From CAYYFX01 sp964471155 (GTDB taxonomy: Bacteria > ARS69): a DNA stretch of 6,180 nt. The stretch is taken from assembly GCA_964471155.1 (NCBI GenBank), contig CAYYFX010000161.1, forward strand, positions 1 through 6,180, in the 5' to 3' direction. The notes beneath the pieces were generated by a model that was given only the letters and a program-made list of their open reading frames with translations, did not search any database and was not told the DNA's origin. The translations under genes were made by a program, and so were the position numbers. Below are positions 1 to 5,762 of this stretch, piece after piece; position 1 is the stretch's first letter, and the number at the start of each line of letters is the position of its first letter.

Positions 1-1373
1 GCGCGGGGGACCGCGGCCGCGACCGCCCGCAGCGCGACCCCGTGCCGCGCGCCCCCGCCCGGCCCGCGCGCGCGCCCGCGCCGGCGCACGCCGGCCAGCG
101 GCCGCGCGCGCCACGCGACCACCAGGCCCCACGCGAGCACGACCGCCATGGGCATGGCGAGGAGATCGGCGAAGCGGACCTGCCGCGCCGCCTGCAGGAA
201 CAGCACGGGGCACGACACCGCGAGCGGCAGCAGCTCGAACCGGTCCTTCCGGAACGCGACGAACGCCATCGCCGCCCACGCGACCGGCAGCAGCAGCCAG
301 CCGCGCCCGAGCACTTCGCCCGGCACGAACGCCGCGCCCGCGCCGAACAACCCGCGCGACTCCCACACCGCGCCCATGAACGCGTCCTCCCGGCGCATCC
401 ACGCGAAGCCCTCGCGGATGCCCGCCGCCGGACCGAGGTCCAGCGCGAACAGCACCGCCGCGACGCCGGCAAGCGCCACCAGCACGGTCCACGGCCACGC
501 GCGCAGCGCCGGCCCGGGGCGCATCCGCAGGAGCGGGAGGAAGATGGCCGCGCCGGCCGCGAGCCAGAGCGGGTGGAACCACGCCAGGTTCACCACGCTC
601 CACGGCTGCTCCGCCGTCCACGGACTCTCCAGCACCGCCGGGAGCAGAACGACCAGCGCCGCCAGGTGGAAAGCCGCACCCAGCGCGGGCAGACCGGGCT
701 CCGGGCGCCGCGCGTGCCGCACGAGCATCCAGCCCAGCGCGGCCTGCAGGGGAAGCAGGAACAGCACGGACGCCACCCACGAGCCGAGCGCCACGCCGGC
801 CACCGCGCCCAGCACGGCGCCGCGCCGCGCGGAGCCGCGCGCGTCGGCGAGCGCCGCGGGCCGCAGCGCGCGCGCCAGCAGCAGCAGCGCCAACGCGGCG
901 AGGAACGCGACGAACGCGTGGTGATCCCCGTTGCCCACGCGGCTCGTGACCACGGACGCCACGCTGAGCGCGTGCGACGCGCCGGCGAAGAGCGCCGCGC
1001 CCGGCCCGGCCAGGGCGTACGCGGCGAGCGCGGTCACCACCGTGGTCGCCACGCCGAACAGCCGCGGCAAGGACGCCACCTTCCGCTCGATCCAGGCGTG
1101 CCGCAGCACGGGGTCCTCGGGAGCGCCGGGAGCGGTCCACGCCCACGCGACCGCCGTGTAGTACGGCGGCCACGGGATGGCGGAACCGTCGGGGAAGCTC
1201 AGGTAGGGATCGCGCGGCGCGAGGCCCTCGCCGTCGAGCATCCGCGCCACCCGGCGCATGTGGTACAGGCTGTCCTTGTCGGTGGTGATCCACGTGCTCG
1301 CGCCCGGCACCGGGACCTTCTGGTGCTGCACCTCGCGCACCGTCCACGACAGCGCGCACACGACGAGCAGCAC
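1..1373 (-). CDS. STT3/GT66-like membrane oligosaccharyltransferase (C-terminus beyond left edge)
   Basis: A multi-pass inner-membrane protein of which about 457 residues are visible; the frame is still open at base 1. From a GTG at 1373, one hydrophobic helix is followed by an acidic loop, TTDKDSLYHMRRVARML (residues 30-46), then DPYLSFPDG and PWPPYY (residues 55-72). This matches the first external loop of STT3/AglB/PglB proteins, whose first DxD-like motif (here D32/D34) binds metal. A second motif, SRVGNGDHHAF (residues 144-154, D150-H151-H152), resembles the DHH form of the second acidic motif of archaeal and some bacterial STT3 proteins. About ten further hydrophobic segments follow, including a WFHPLWL segment and the QVRFADLLAMPMA segment that usually precedes the last helices. 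Family role: transfer of a lipid-linked glycan to protein on the outer face of the membrane; the exact substrate cannot be read here. The periplasmic C-terminal domain with WWD would lie off the window or be absent. The start is uncertain: GTG 1373 has no good ribosome binding site. It lies 95 bases after the radical SAM gene. Alternative: a related GT39/GT83-type membrane glycosyltransferase. Confidence 0.7.
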   Translation of the reverse strand, partial: MLLVVCALSWTVREVQHQKVPVPGASTWITTDKDSLYHMRRVARMLDGEGLAPRDPYLSFPDGSAIPWPPYYTAVAWAWTAPGAPEDPVLRHAWIERKVASLPRLFGVATTVVTALAAYALAGPGAALFAGASHALSVASVVTSRVGNGDHHAFVAFLAALALLLLARALRPAALADARGSARRGAVLGAVAGVALGSWVASVLFLLPLQAALGWMLVRHARRPEPGLPALGAAFHLAALVVLLPAVLESPWTAEQPWSVVNLAWFHPLWLAAGAAIFLPLLRMRPGPALRAWPWTVLVALAGVAAVLFALDLGPAAGIREGFAWMRREDAFMGAVWESRGLFGAGAAFVPGEVLGRGWLLLPVAWAAMAFVAFRKDRFELLPLAVSCPVLFLQAARQVRFADLLAMPMAVVLAWGLVVAWRARPLAGVRRRGRARGPGGGARHGVALRAVAAAVPR

Positions 1374-1468
1374 GGCGACGAGGCGGCGGTCTACGGGAAC
1401 ACTCCGGCTCGGGGGACGGGACGGCGGCGCTCTGGACGAGGCCGCGAGAGTACCACGCGGGGTCCCGC

Positions 1469-2659
1469 CTACCAGAGCTCCAGCTGGCCGGGACGCTTGC
1501 GTGGGGCGCGGGGCGCGCGTGCCGGGCGCGGCGCGGCGGGAGCCGATCCCTCGGCGACGTCCTTCACGGAGGCCGCCGCGACACCCGCCGCGACGCCGAC
1601 ACCCGCCGCGACGCCGACGCCCGCCGCGCCGCCCGCCCCCGCGCCGTCCGGATCCACGACCTCCTCCGCGCTCCGCAGCGCCTCGAGATCATCCAGTCCC
1701 GTGCGGCGCAGCCACAGCCGCCACAGCGTGTCCACCGCCTCCCAGTACGTGCCGCTCCCCTCGAAGCGGCGGCCGAAGCGGGAGTCGTTCAGCTCGCCGC
1801 CGCGCACCTCGCGGATGCGGTTCTCGATGCGCGCCGCGCGGTCCGGCATCTCCTGCGCCACGCGGTGCAGGAACACCTCCCGCACGCTGCCCGGCAGCCG
1901 CAGCATCGTGCGGAACGCGAACGACGCGCCGCACTCCCGTGCGCGCTTGAGCAGGTGCGGCACGTCCGGATCGTTCAGCCCCGGGATGATGGGCGACACG
2001 CCGATCCCCACGCGCACGCCGGCCGCGTGCAGATCCGCCATCGCCTCGAACCGCCGCGCCACGCTCGGCGCGCCCGGCTCGATGCGCCGCGTGACCCCTT
2101 CGTCCAGGAACGGGATGCTGAACGTGACGCGCACGCGCGCCTTCCGCGCGAGCCGCGCCAGCAGTTCCTTGTCCCGCCGCACGAGCGCGGACTTCGTCAC
2201 GATGCACACGGGATTCGCGTGCCGCTCGCACACCTCCAGGCACGCGCGCGTGAGCCCCCACGACGCCTCCAGCGGCTGGTAGCAGTCCGTGACCCCGGAG
2301 AACATGATGGTCTCGCGCCGCCACGACGGCTTCGACAGCGCCGCATCCAGCAGCTCCGCCGCGTCCGGCTTCACCACGAGCTTCCGCTCGAAGTCCGTGC
2401 CCGCGCCGAGCCCGAGGTACTCGTGGTACGGGCGCGCGTAGCAGTACGCGCACGCGTGGAAGCAGCCGCGATACGGATTCACGCTCCAGCGGAAGCCGAG
2501 ATCCGGGCTGTCGTTCTTCGCCAGGATGGACTTCGACCGGTCTTCCAGGACGGTCAACTCCGCGACCGGAGGCTCCTCGAGGAACTCGCGGTGCGCGGAG
2601 AGGTAGGGGTTCGGCGGGTTCCAGATCCGCCGCAGGTTCGTGCGTTCCGCCTCGGCCAT
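1469..2659 (-). CDS. PA0069/Rv2578c-type radical SAM protein (SplB-like, COG1533)
   Basis: Predicted cytosolic radical SAM enzyme of 396 residues. The cluster motif is NPYRGCFHACAYCYARP, with C66, C70 and C73 in the CX3CX2C spacing that binds the [4Fe-4S] cluster used to cleave S-adenosylmethionine. It is followed by YHEYLG and the TDFE-KLVVKP stretch typical of the PA0069 group. The next landmarks are FSGVTDCYQPLE (about residues 120-131), VTKSALVRRD, a TIM-barrel strand VRVGIGVSPIIPGLND, LRLPGSV and the closing RFGRRFEGSGTY. The family is related in sequence to spore photoproduct lyase, but its substrate is not known to me. The ATG at 2659 is chosen because conservation (NLRRIWNPPNPY) begins just after it and the preceding 63 codons look like non-coding frame with no family match. 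The ribosome binding site directly before this ATG is weak; see the hairpin at 2672-2687. The last roughly 60 residues are low-complexity (Gly/Val/Ala repeats, then a Pro/Arg/Lys-rich end, GQLELW) and probably disordered. It lies 73 bases downstream of the DUF72 gene on the same strand. Confidence 0.9.
   Translation of the reverse strand: MAEAERTNLRRIWNPPNPYLSAHREFLEEPPVAELTVLEDRSKSILAKNDSPDLGFRWSVNPYRGCFHACAYCYARPYHEYLGLGAGTDFERKLVVKPDAAELLDAALSKPSWRRETIMFSGVTDCYQPLEASWGLTRACLEVCERHANPVCIVTKSALVRRDKELLARLARKARVRVTFSIPFLDEGVTRRIEPGAPSVARRFEAMADLHAAGVRVGIGVSPIIPGLNDPDVPHLLKRARECGASFAFRTMLRLPGSVREVFLHRVAQEMPDRAARIENRIREVRGGELNDSRFGRRFEGSGTYWEAVDTLWRLWLRRTGLDDLEALRSAEEVVDPDGAGAGGAAGVGVAAGVGVAAGVAAASVKDVAEGSAPAAPRPARAPRAPRKRPGQLELW
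1581..1634. repeat. 18-bp tandem repeat inside the radical SAM gene
   Basis: Two identical 18-base units, ACACCCGCCGCGACGCCG at 1581-1598 and 1599-1616, are followed by a diverged third unit at 1617-1634. On the minus strand they encode the hexapeptide Gly-Val-Gly-Val-Ala-Ala twice, then Gly-Gly-Ala-Ala-Gly-Val-like variants, in the C-terminal tail (about residues 342-359). Units are a multiple of three bases, so gain or loss keeps the frame. It probably arose by slippage. Confidence 0.85.
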
Positions 2660-2671
2660 GCCGCCACTGTA

Positions 2672-2687
2672 CCAGACATCCGTCTGG
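2672..2687 (-). promoter_or_regulatory. Hairpin between a Shine-Dalgarno-like GGAG and the radical SAM start
   Basis: Read on the minus strand the sequence is CCAGAC-GGAT-GTCTGG, a perfect 6-bp stem with a 4-base loop. It lies in the 73-base gap after the DUF72 stop. A GGAG (2691-2688) abuts its 5' side, and 12 bases separate its 3' side from the ATG at 2659. Folding would bring the distant GGAG nearer to the start codon. The hairpin is seen directly; the translational role is inferred. It could instead be an operator or a chance palindrome. Confidence 0.4.
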
Positions 2688-2732
2688 CTCCGCGACCTCC
2701 GCCCCTCGTGGTGCGGAGATTGGGGGCGGGGG

Positions 2733-3440
2733 TCAGGGAGCGGCCGCGAGCTCCAGGAAGCGGGCGGCCAGCTTCGGGCCCGTTCCCGCATCCTCGTGCT
2801 TGAAAAAGAGATACGCGTCCGACCACCCGGTCGCACGGACGCGGTCACGCCACCGGAGCAGGGCGTCCTCGTCGTAGGCGGTGCGGCGGAGGCGCAGGTA
2901 GCCGTAGCCGGCGGTGGACACCACCGCGGGTTCGTCCTCCTCGTCCACGTCCGCCGTGCACCAGGCCAGGTCGTGCGCGCGCAGCCGGGCGTAGACCTCC
3001 TCGTCGCGCCAGGACTCGTGCCGGAACTCGAACGCGGCGCGCGTGCCCGCCGGGAGGAGACCCAGGAAGCCGTCCAGCCGCTCCAGGTCCTTCTTCATGT
3101 TCGGCGGCATCTGGAACAGGACCAGCCCCAGCTTCGGCCCGAGCACGCCGGCGGTGCGGAGCATGTAGTCCGTCTCGTCGGCGGCCTCGGTCTTGAGCCG
3201 CTTGATGTGCGTGATCCGCTGCGACGCCTTCAGCACGAAGCGGAACCCGTCCCCCACCTGCGCGGCCCAGCCCTCCACCACGGATGCCTTCGGCATGCGG
3301 TAGAACGTGTTGTTGATCTCCACCGACGGCAGCTTCGTCGCGTAGTACGTGAGCCGTTCCTTCGACGGCAGATCCTCCGGGTAGAAGACGCCCGCCCACT
3401 CGTCGTAGCTGAATCCGCTCGTGCCCGCCCACCAGCGCAC
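2733..3440 (-). CDS. DUF72 (YecE-type) TIM-barrel protein
   Basis: A 235-residue soluble protein of the DUF72 family, close to the usual family length of about 240. It opens with the family hallmark WWAGTSGFSYDEWAGVFYP (residues 3-21), then VEINNTFYRMP (40-50), FRFVLKASQRITH, LGPKLGLVLFQMPPN, AAFEFRHESW and WCTADV. It closes with DAYLFFKHEDAGTGPKLAARFLEL, the KHED variant of the C-terminal strand and helix. The fold is a TIM barrel. The biochemical role of the family is unsettled and no activity can be read from the sequence. The GTG at 3440 is chosen because GGGAGGAG sits 7 bases upstream and the family homology starts two residues in. The frame stays open further upstream, but that extension is Ala/Arg-rich, overlaps the divergent gene and has no family match. 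It is the first of three same-strand genes and probably drives the transcript covering the radical SAM and STT3-like genes. Confidence 0.92.
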   Translation of the reverse strand: MRWWAGTSGFSYDEWAGVFYPEDLPSKERLTYYATKLPSVEINNTFYRMPKASVVEGWAAQVGDGFRFVLKASQRITHIKRLKTEAADETDYMLRTAGVLGPKLGLVLFQMPPNMKKDLERLDGFLGLLPAGTRAAFEFRHESWRDEEVYARLRAHDLAWCTADVDEEDEPAVVSTAGYGYLRLRRTAYDEDALLRWRDRVRATGWSDAYLFFKHEDAGTGPKLAARFLELAAAP

Positions 3441-3447
3441 TCGTTCG

Positions 3448-3455
3448 CTCCTCCC
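3448..3455 (-). promoter_or_regulatory. Strong ribosome binding site deciding the DUF72 GTG start
   Basis: GGGAGGAG on the minus strand, separated from the GTG at 3440 by 7 bases. This is the best Shine-Dalgarno match among the complete genes of the window, and it fixes the start over in-frame upstream candidates such as the ATG at 3548. Confidence 0.85.
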
Positions 3456-3510
3456 GCGGCGGCCGATGCCGACCCGCGCATCGTAGCCCAGAGCGGAGGC
3501 GAATGCGCGG

Positions 3511-3539
3511 TTGCCGCGGGCATCCGTCCCCCCGACAAT
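3511..3539 (+). promoter_or_regulatory. Possible sigma70-type promoter giving a leaderless transpeptidase mRNA
   Basis: TTGCCG (3511-3516, 4 of 6 to TTGACA), a 17-base spacer and GACAAT (3534-3539, 4 of 6 to TATAAT) lie directly before the transpeptidase gene. Initiation 7-8 bases after the -10 box would fall on or next to the A of the ATG at 3547. No Shine-Dalgarno sequence precedes that ATG, which fits a leaderless message. The boxes are imperfect, so this is a prediction only. Confidence 0.35.
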
Positions 3540-3546
3540 GGATGCC

Positions 3547-5337
3547 ATGGCGCATCCCACCCTTCGCCCGGGAACCCGCCGGAACGCCGTCGCGCTCGCG
3601 CTCGCGCTCGCGGTGGCGGTGGCGGCCGCCGGGTGCGCCGTGCGGGAGCCGCGCGCCCCGGACCCCGGCGACGCTTCCGAGGACGCGGCGCCCCTGGACG
3701 AGCGCGTCGCGGACGCCATCCGGGCGCGCGCCGAGGCGGCGGGCGCGGCCGCCGCGGGCACGGCGGCGGCGAGCATGGTGGGCGAGGAGACGCTGCGCGC
3801 CTTCGCGCAGACCGCGGAGCTGTACGCCGCGCGCGACTACGAACCGCTGTGGAGCGACGACGGCGACGTCGCGAGCGACGCGGACTCGCTGCTCGCCGTG
3901 GTGGCGGAGGCGGCCTCGCACGGGCTCGCGCCGGCGGACTACCACGAGGGCGCGGCGGCGGCGCTGCGGGAGGTCGTCGCGGCGGCGCCGGACGACGCGC
4001 GCGCGGCGTCGCGGCTGGCGGACCTGGACCTGCTTCTCACGGACGCGTTCGTGCTGCTCGCTTCGGACCTCCGCGTGGGGCGCGTGGATCCCGAGACGAT
4101 CGATCCGGAGTGGAACGCCGCGCGTCCGGGCAACGAGCCCTTCGAGACGCTGGAGTCCGCGCTCAAGTCCGGGCGCGTCGCCGCCGCGCTGCGCGCGCTG
4201 GCGCCGCGCAGCACCGAGTACCGGGACCTCCGCGAGGCGCTCGCGCGGTTCCGCGCCGCCGCGGACGAGCCGTGGCCGCCGCTCGGCCCCGGCCCGACGC
4301 TGAAGCGCGGCGTGCGCGACCCGCGCATCCCGGCCCTGCGCGCCCGCCTGCACTGGACGGGCGACGCGGACTCCCCGCTCGCGCCCGGCGTCCCGGCCGT
4401 CTCCGCCGAGCCGTCCGACAGCGCCGCCGCGGTCGACCCGGAGCTCTTCGACGACTCGCTCGACTCCGCGGTGCGCTCGTTCCAGCGGTCGCACGGTCTG
4501 CCCCCGGACGGCGTGGTGGGGCCGGTCACGTTCGGCGAGCTGGACGTCCCGCCCGCGGTGCGCGCGCGGCAGATCGAGGCGAACCTGGAGCGGTGGCGCT
4601 GGCTGCCGCGCGAGTTCGAGCGCCGGCACCTGCGCGTGAACATCGCGGGCTTCGTGCTGGAGGCCGTGGAGGAGGGACGCGTGGTGCTGGACATGCGCAT
4701 CGTGGCCGGGAAGGAGTACCGGCGCACGCCGGTCTTCAGCGGCACGATGAGCTACCTCGTGTTCAGCCCGTACTGGAACGTGCCGCCGCTGCTCGCGAAC
4801 GAGGACTGGGTGCCGAGCGCGCGGAAGGACCCCGCCGCGCTGGCCGCACAGGGCATGCGCGTGCTGGAGGGCTGGGGGGCGGACGAACGGGAAATCGATC
4901 CCACGACCGTGGACTGGGCGAAGGTCACGCCGCAGAACATCCGCGTGCACTTCCGGCAGGATCCGGGCCCGGCGAACGCGCTGGGCGGCGTGAAGTTCAT
5001 GTTCCCGAACAAGTTCGACGTGTACCTGCACGACACGCCGGCCACGGACCTCTTCTCGCGGATGCCGCGCGATTTCAGCTCCGGTTGCATCCGCCTGGAG
5101 AAGCCGGCCGCGCTGGCGGTCTACGTGCTGGACGACCGCAAGTGGGACCTGGAGCGCGTCAAGGCGGCCATGCGCGCGGGCGAGGAGAAGACCGTGCGGT
5201 TGCGCACGAAGATCCCGATCCACATCCTGTACTGGACCGCGTGGGTGGACGAGCACGGGAAGCTGCAGTTCCGCCGCGACGTCTACGGCCGCGACGCCAC
5301 CCTGCTCGGCGCGCTGCACGGGACGCCCCCGCTCTGA
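3547..5337 (+). CDS. YcbB-type L,D-transpeptidase, predicted lipoprotein
   Basis: A 596-residue cell-wall crosslinking enzyme. L,D-transpeptidases of the YcbB (LdtD) type form 3-3 crosslinks between meso-diaminopimelate residues in the periplasm and resist most beta-lactams apart from carbapenems. Domains: an N-terminal signal of basic residues then ALALALAVAVAAAGC with lipobox Cys30 (Ala at +2, consistent with outer-membrane sorting); the helical YcbB scaffold domain at about 70-230 (YEPLWSDDG, HGLAPADYH); a PG_binding_1 domain at about 260-335 (SAVRSFQRSHGLPPDGVVG); and a YkuD catalytic domain from about 359. In the last, SPYWNVPPLL at about 407-416 starts the substrate-capping loop, and LHDTP (His495) and SSGCIR (Cys514) supply the catalytic residues, 19 apart as in the family. 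All key residues are present, so it should be active. Start choice: ATG 3547 gives the cleanest lipoprotein signal; TTG 3511 or ATG 3538 in the same frame would only lengthen the N-region. Divergent from the DUF72 gene and convergent with the downstream surface-protein remnant, so it is probably monocistronic. Confidence 0.93.
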   Translation: MAHPTLRPGTRRNAVALALALAVAVAAAGCAVREPRAPDPGDASEDAAPLDERVADAIRARAEAAGAAAAGTAAASMVGEETLRAFAQTAELYAARDYEPLWSDDGDVASDADSLLAVVAEAASHGLAPADYHEGAAAALREVVAAAPDDARAASRLADLDLLLTDAFVLLASDLRVGRVDPETIDPEWNAARPGNEPFETLESALKSGRVAAALRALAPRSTEYRDLREALARFRAAADEPWPPLGPGPTLKRGVRDPRIPALRARLHWTGDADSPLAPGVPAVSAEPSDSAAAVDPELFDDSLDSAVRSFQRSHGLPPDGVVGPVTFGELDVPPAVRARQIEANLERWRWLPREFERRHLRVNIAGFVLEAVEEGRVVLDMRIVAGKEYRRTPVFSGTMSYLVFSPYWNVPPLLANEDWVPSARKDPAALAAQGMRVLEGWGADEREIDPTTVDWAKVTPQNIRVHFRQDPGPANALGGVKFMFPNKFDVYLHDTPATDLFSRMPRDFSSGCIRLEKPAALAVYVLDDRKWDLERVKAAMRAGEEKTVRLRTKIPIHILYWTAWVDEHGKLQFRRDVYGRDATLLGALHGTPPL

Positions 5338-5401
5338 ACGGCCGGCATGCCGTCCAGGCTCCTGCACGGCGACCGACGGGCACGGACACGCCGGGCCGTG
5401 G
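5338..5401. other. Convergent intergenic gap with weak hairpins
   Basis: A 64-base gap between two converging reading frames. It contains the palindrome CGGCATGCCG (5343-5352), an overlapping ACGGC/GCCGT stem (5338-5342 with 5349-5353), and CACGGC (5365-5370) that can pair with GCCGTG (5395-5400). None is followed by a run of T on either strand, so a standard intrinsic terminator is not supported. The hairpins may still slow or end transcription from both sides. Confidence 0.3.
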
Positions 5402-5748
5402 CTACCCCCGCGGCCGCCTCGCTGCCTTCGCGTTCGCCGTGGTCACCACGAGCCGAGCCTCCGACAGCGTACCGAGCAGCGCACGCTGCCCCACCGTGAA
5501 CCCGTCTCCCCCGCGCAGCGGAGCCGTCAGCACGAAGCCGTAGTCCGGCGCGCCCAGCGTCACGATCTCGTCCACGACCTGCGTCACGTTCAGCCGAAGC
5601 GTCCCGGTGGCCTGCCCCGCCGGGATCGTGACCTCCTCGAAGTACGACTCGTCGAGGTCGCCGCCCGGGCGGTTCCAGGGAGTGGTCCACGTCGCGCTCT
5701 GACCGCGCCAGCCCCGGGCAAGTCCGTAGACCGGACGCTGCGCTTCAT
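5402..5748 (-). pseudogene. Broken DNRLRE-type surface protein (start and C-terminal half only, out of frame)
   Basis: The frame ending at the TAG at 5402 encodes the C-terminal half of a DNRLRE-like beta-sandwich domain as found in secreted proteins: VYGLARGWRGQSATWTTPWN, then PGGDLDESYFEEVTIPAGQATG, VTQVVDEIVTLGAPDYGFVL and ARLVVTT, with a basic end AARRPRG. No ATG, GTG or TTG occurs in this frame between the end of the neighbouring gene and the conserved part; the first is a GTG deep inside the domain. A credible start does exist: ATG at 5748 with AAGGAG six bases upstream, followed by Lys-Arg-Ser-Val as in many signal peptides. It lies in a different frame, which closes at 5590. No signal peptide hydrophobic core is present. 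The simplest reading is an internal deletion joining the gene start to mid-domain, or a sequencing or assembly error there. DNRLRE domains are exported beta domains of uncertain function. Confidence 0.65.
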
Positions 5749-5754
5749 GGTCAG

Positions 5755-5760
5755 CTCCTT
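5755..5760 (-). promoter_or_regulatory. Ribosome binding site left at the head of the DNRLRE remnant
   Basis: AAGGAG on the minus strand, 6 bases before the ATG at 5748 and only 3-8 bases after the stop codon of the beta-helix gene. A second ATG at 5766 in the same frame overlaps that stop (ATGA). The arrangement suggests the two genes were translationally coupled in one operon. Confidence 0.65.
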
Positions 5761-5762
5761 GC

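Noticed and set aside
42..2282. A 746-codon open frame on the plus strand opposite the STT3-like and radical SAM genes
   Set aside because: Its translation is Arg/Pro/His/Gln-rich with no fold or motif, while the minus strand carries clear family motifs over the same bases. Long antisense frames are expected at this GC content.
2662..2848. N-terminal extension of the radical SAM gene to 2848
   Set aside because: It would overlap the 3' end of the DUF72 gene by over 100 bases and its Arg/Ser/Pro-rich sequence matches nothing in the family.
3591..3633. GCGCTC/GGTGGC short repeats at the start of the transpeptidase gene
   Set aside because: They are explained by the alternating Ala-Leu and Ala-Val codons of the signal peptide in GC-rich DNA, not by an independent repeat element.
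3441..3776. N-terminal extension of the DUF72 gene beyond the GTG at 3440
   Set aside because: The extension is Ala/Ser/Arg-rich, overlaps the signal-peptide region of the divergent transpeptidase, and is contradicted by the strong ribosome binding site at 3448-3455.
5338..5401. Rho-independent terminator between the transpeptidase and DNRLRE remnant
   Set aside because: Several short GC stems exist but neither strand has a T run after them, so only weak hairpins are recorded.
2640..5543. A 967-codon plus-strand frame spanning the DUF72 gene and the transpeptidase gene
   Set aside because: It runs antisense to DUF72 and in the wrong frame through the transpeptidase, has Arg/Gly/Ala-biased content and no recognisable domain. 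It is a by-product of few stop codons in GC-rich DNA.
5712..5718. CCCGGGG run as a slippery site for programmed frameshifting into the DNRLRE frame
   Set aside because: In the frame of the ATG at 5748 the run reads CCC-GGG-G, which is out of phase with the X-XXY-YYZ rule, and the conserved domain already begins upstream of it, so a shift here would come too late.
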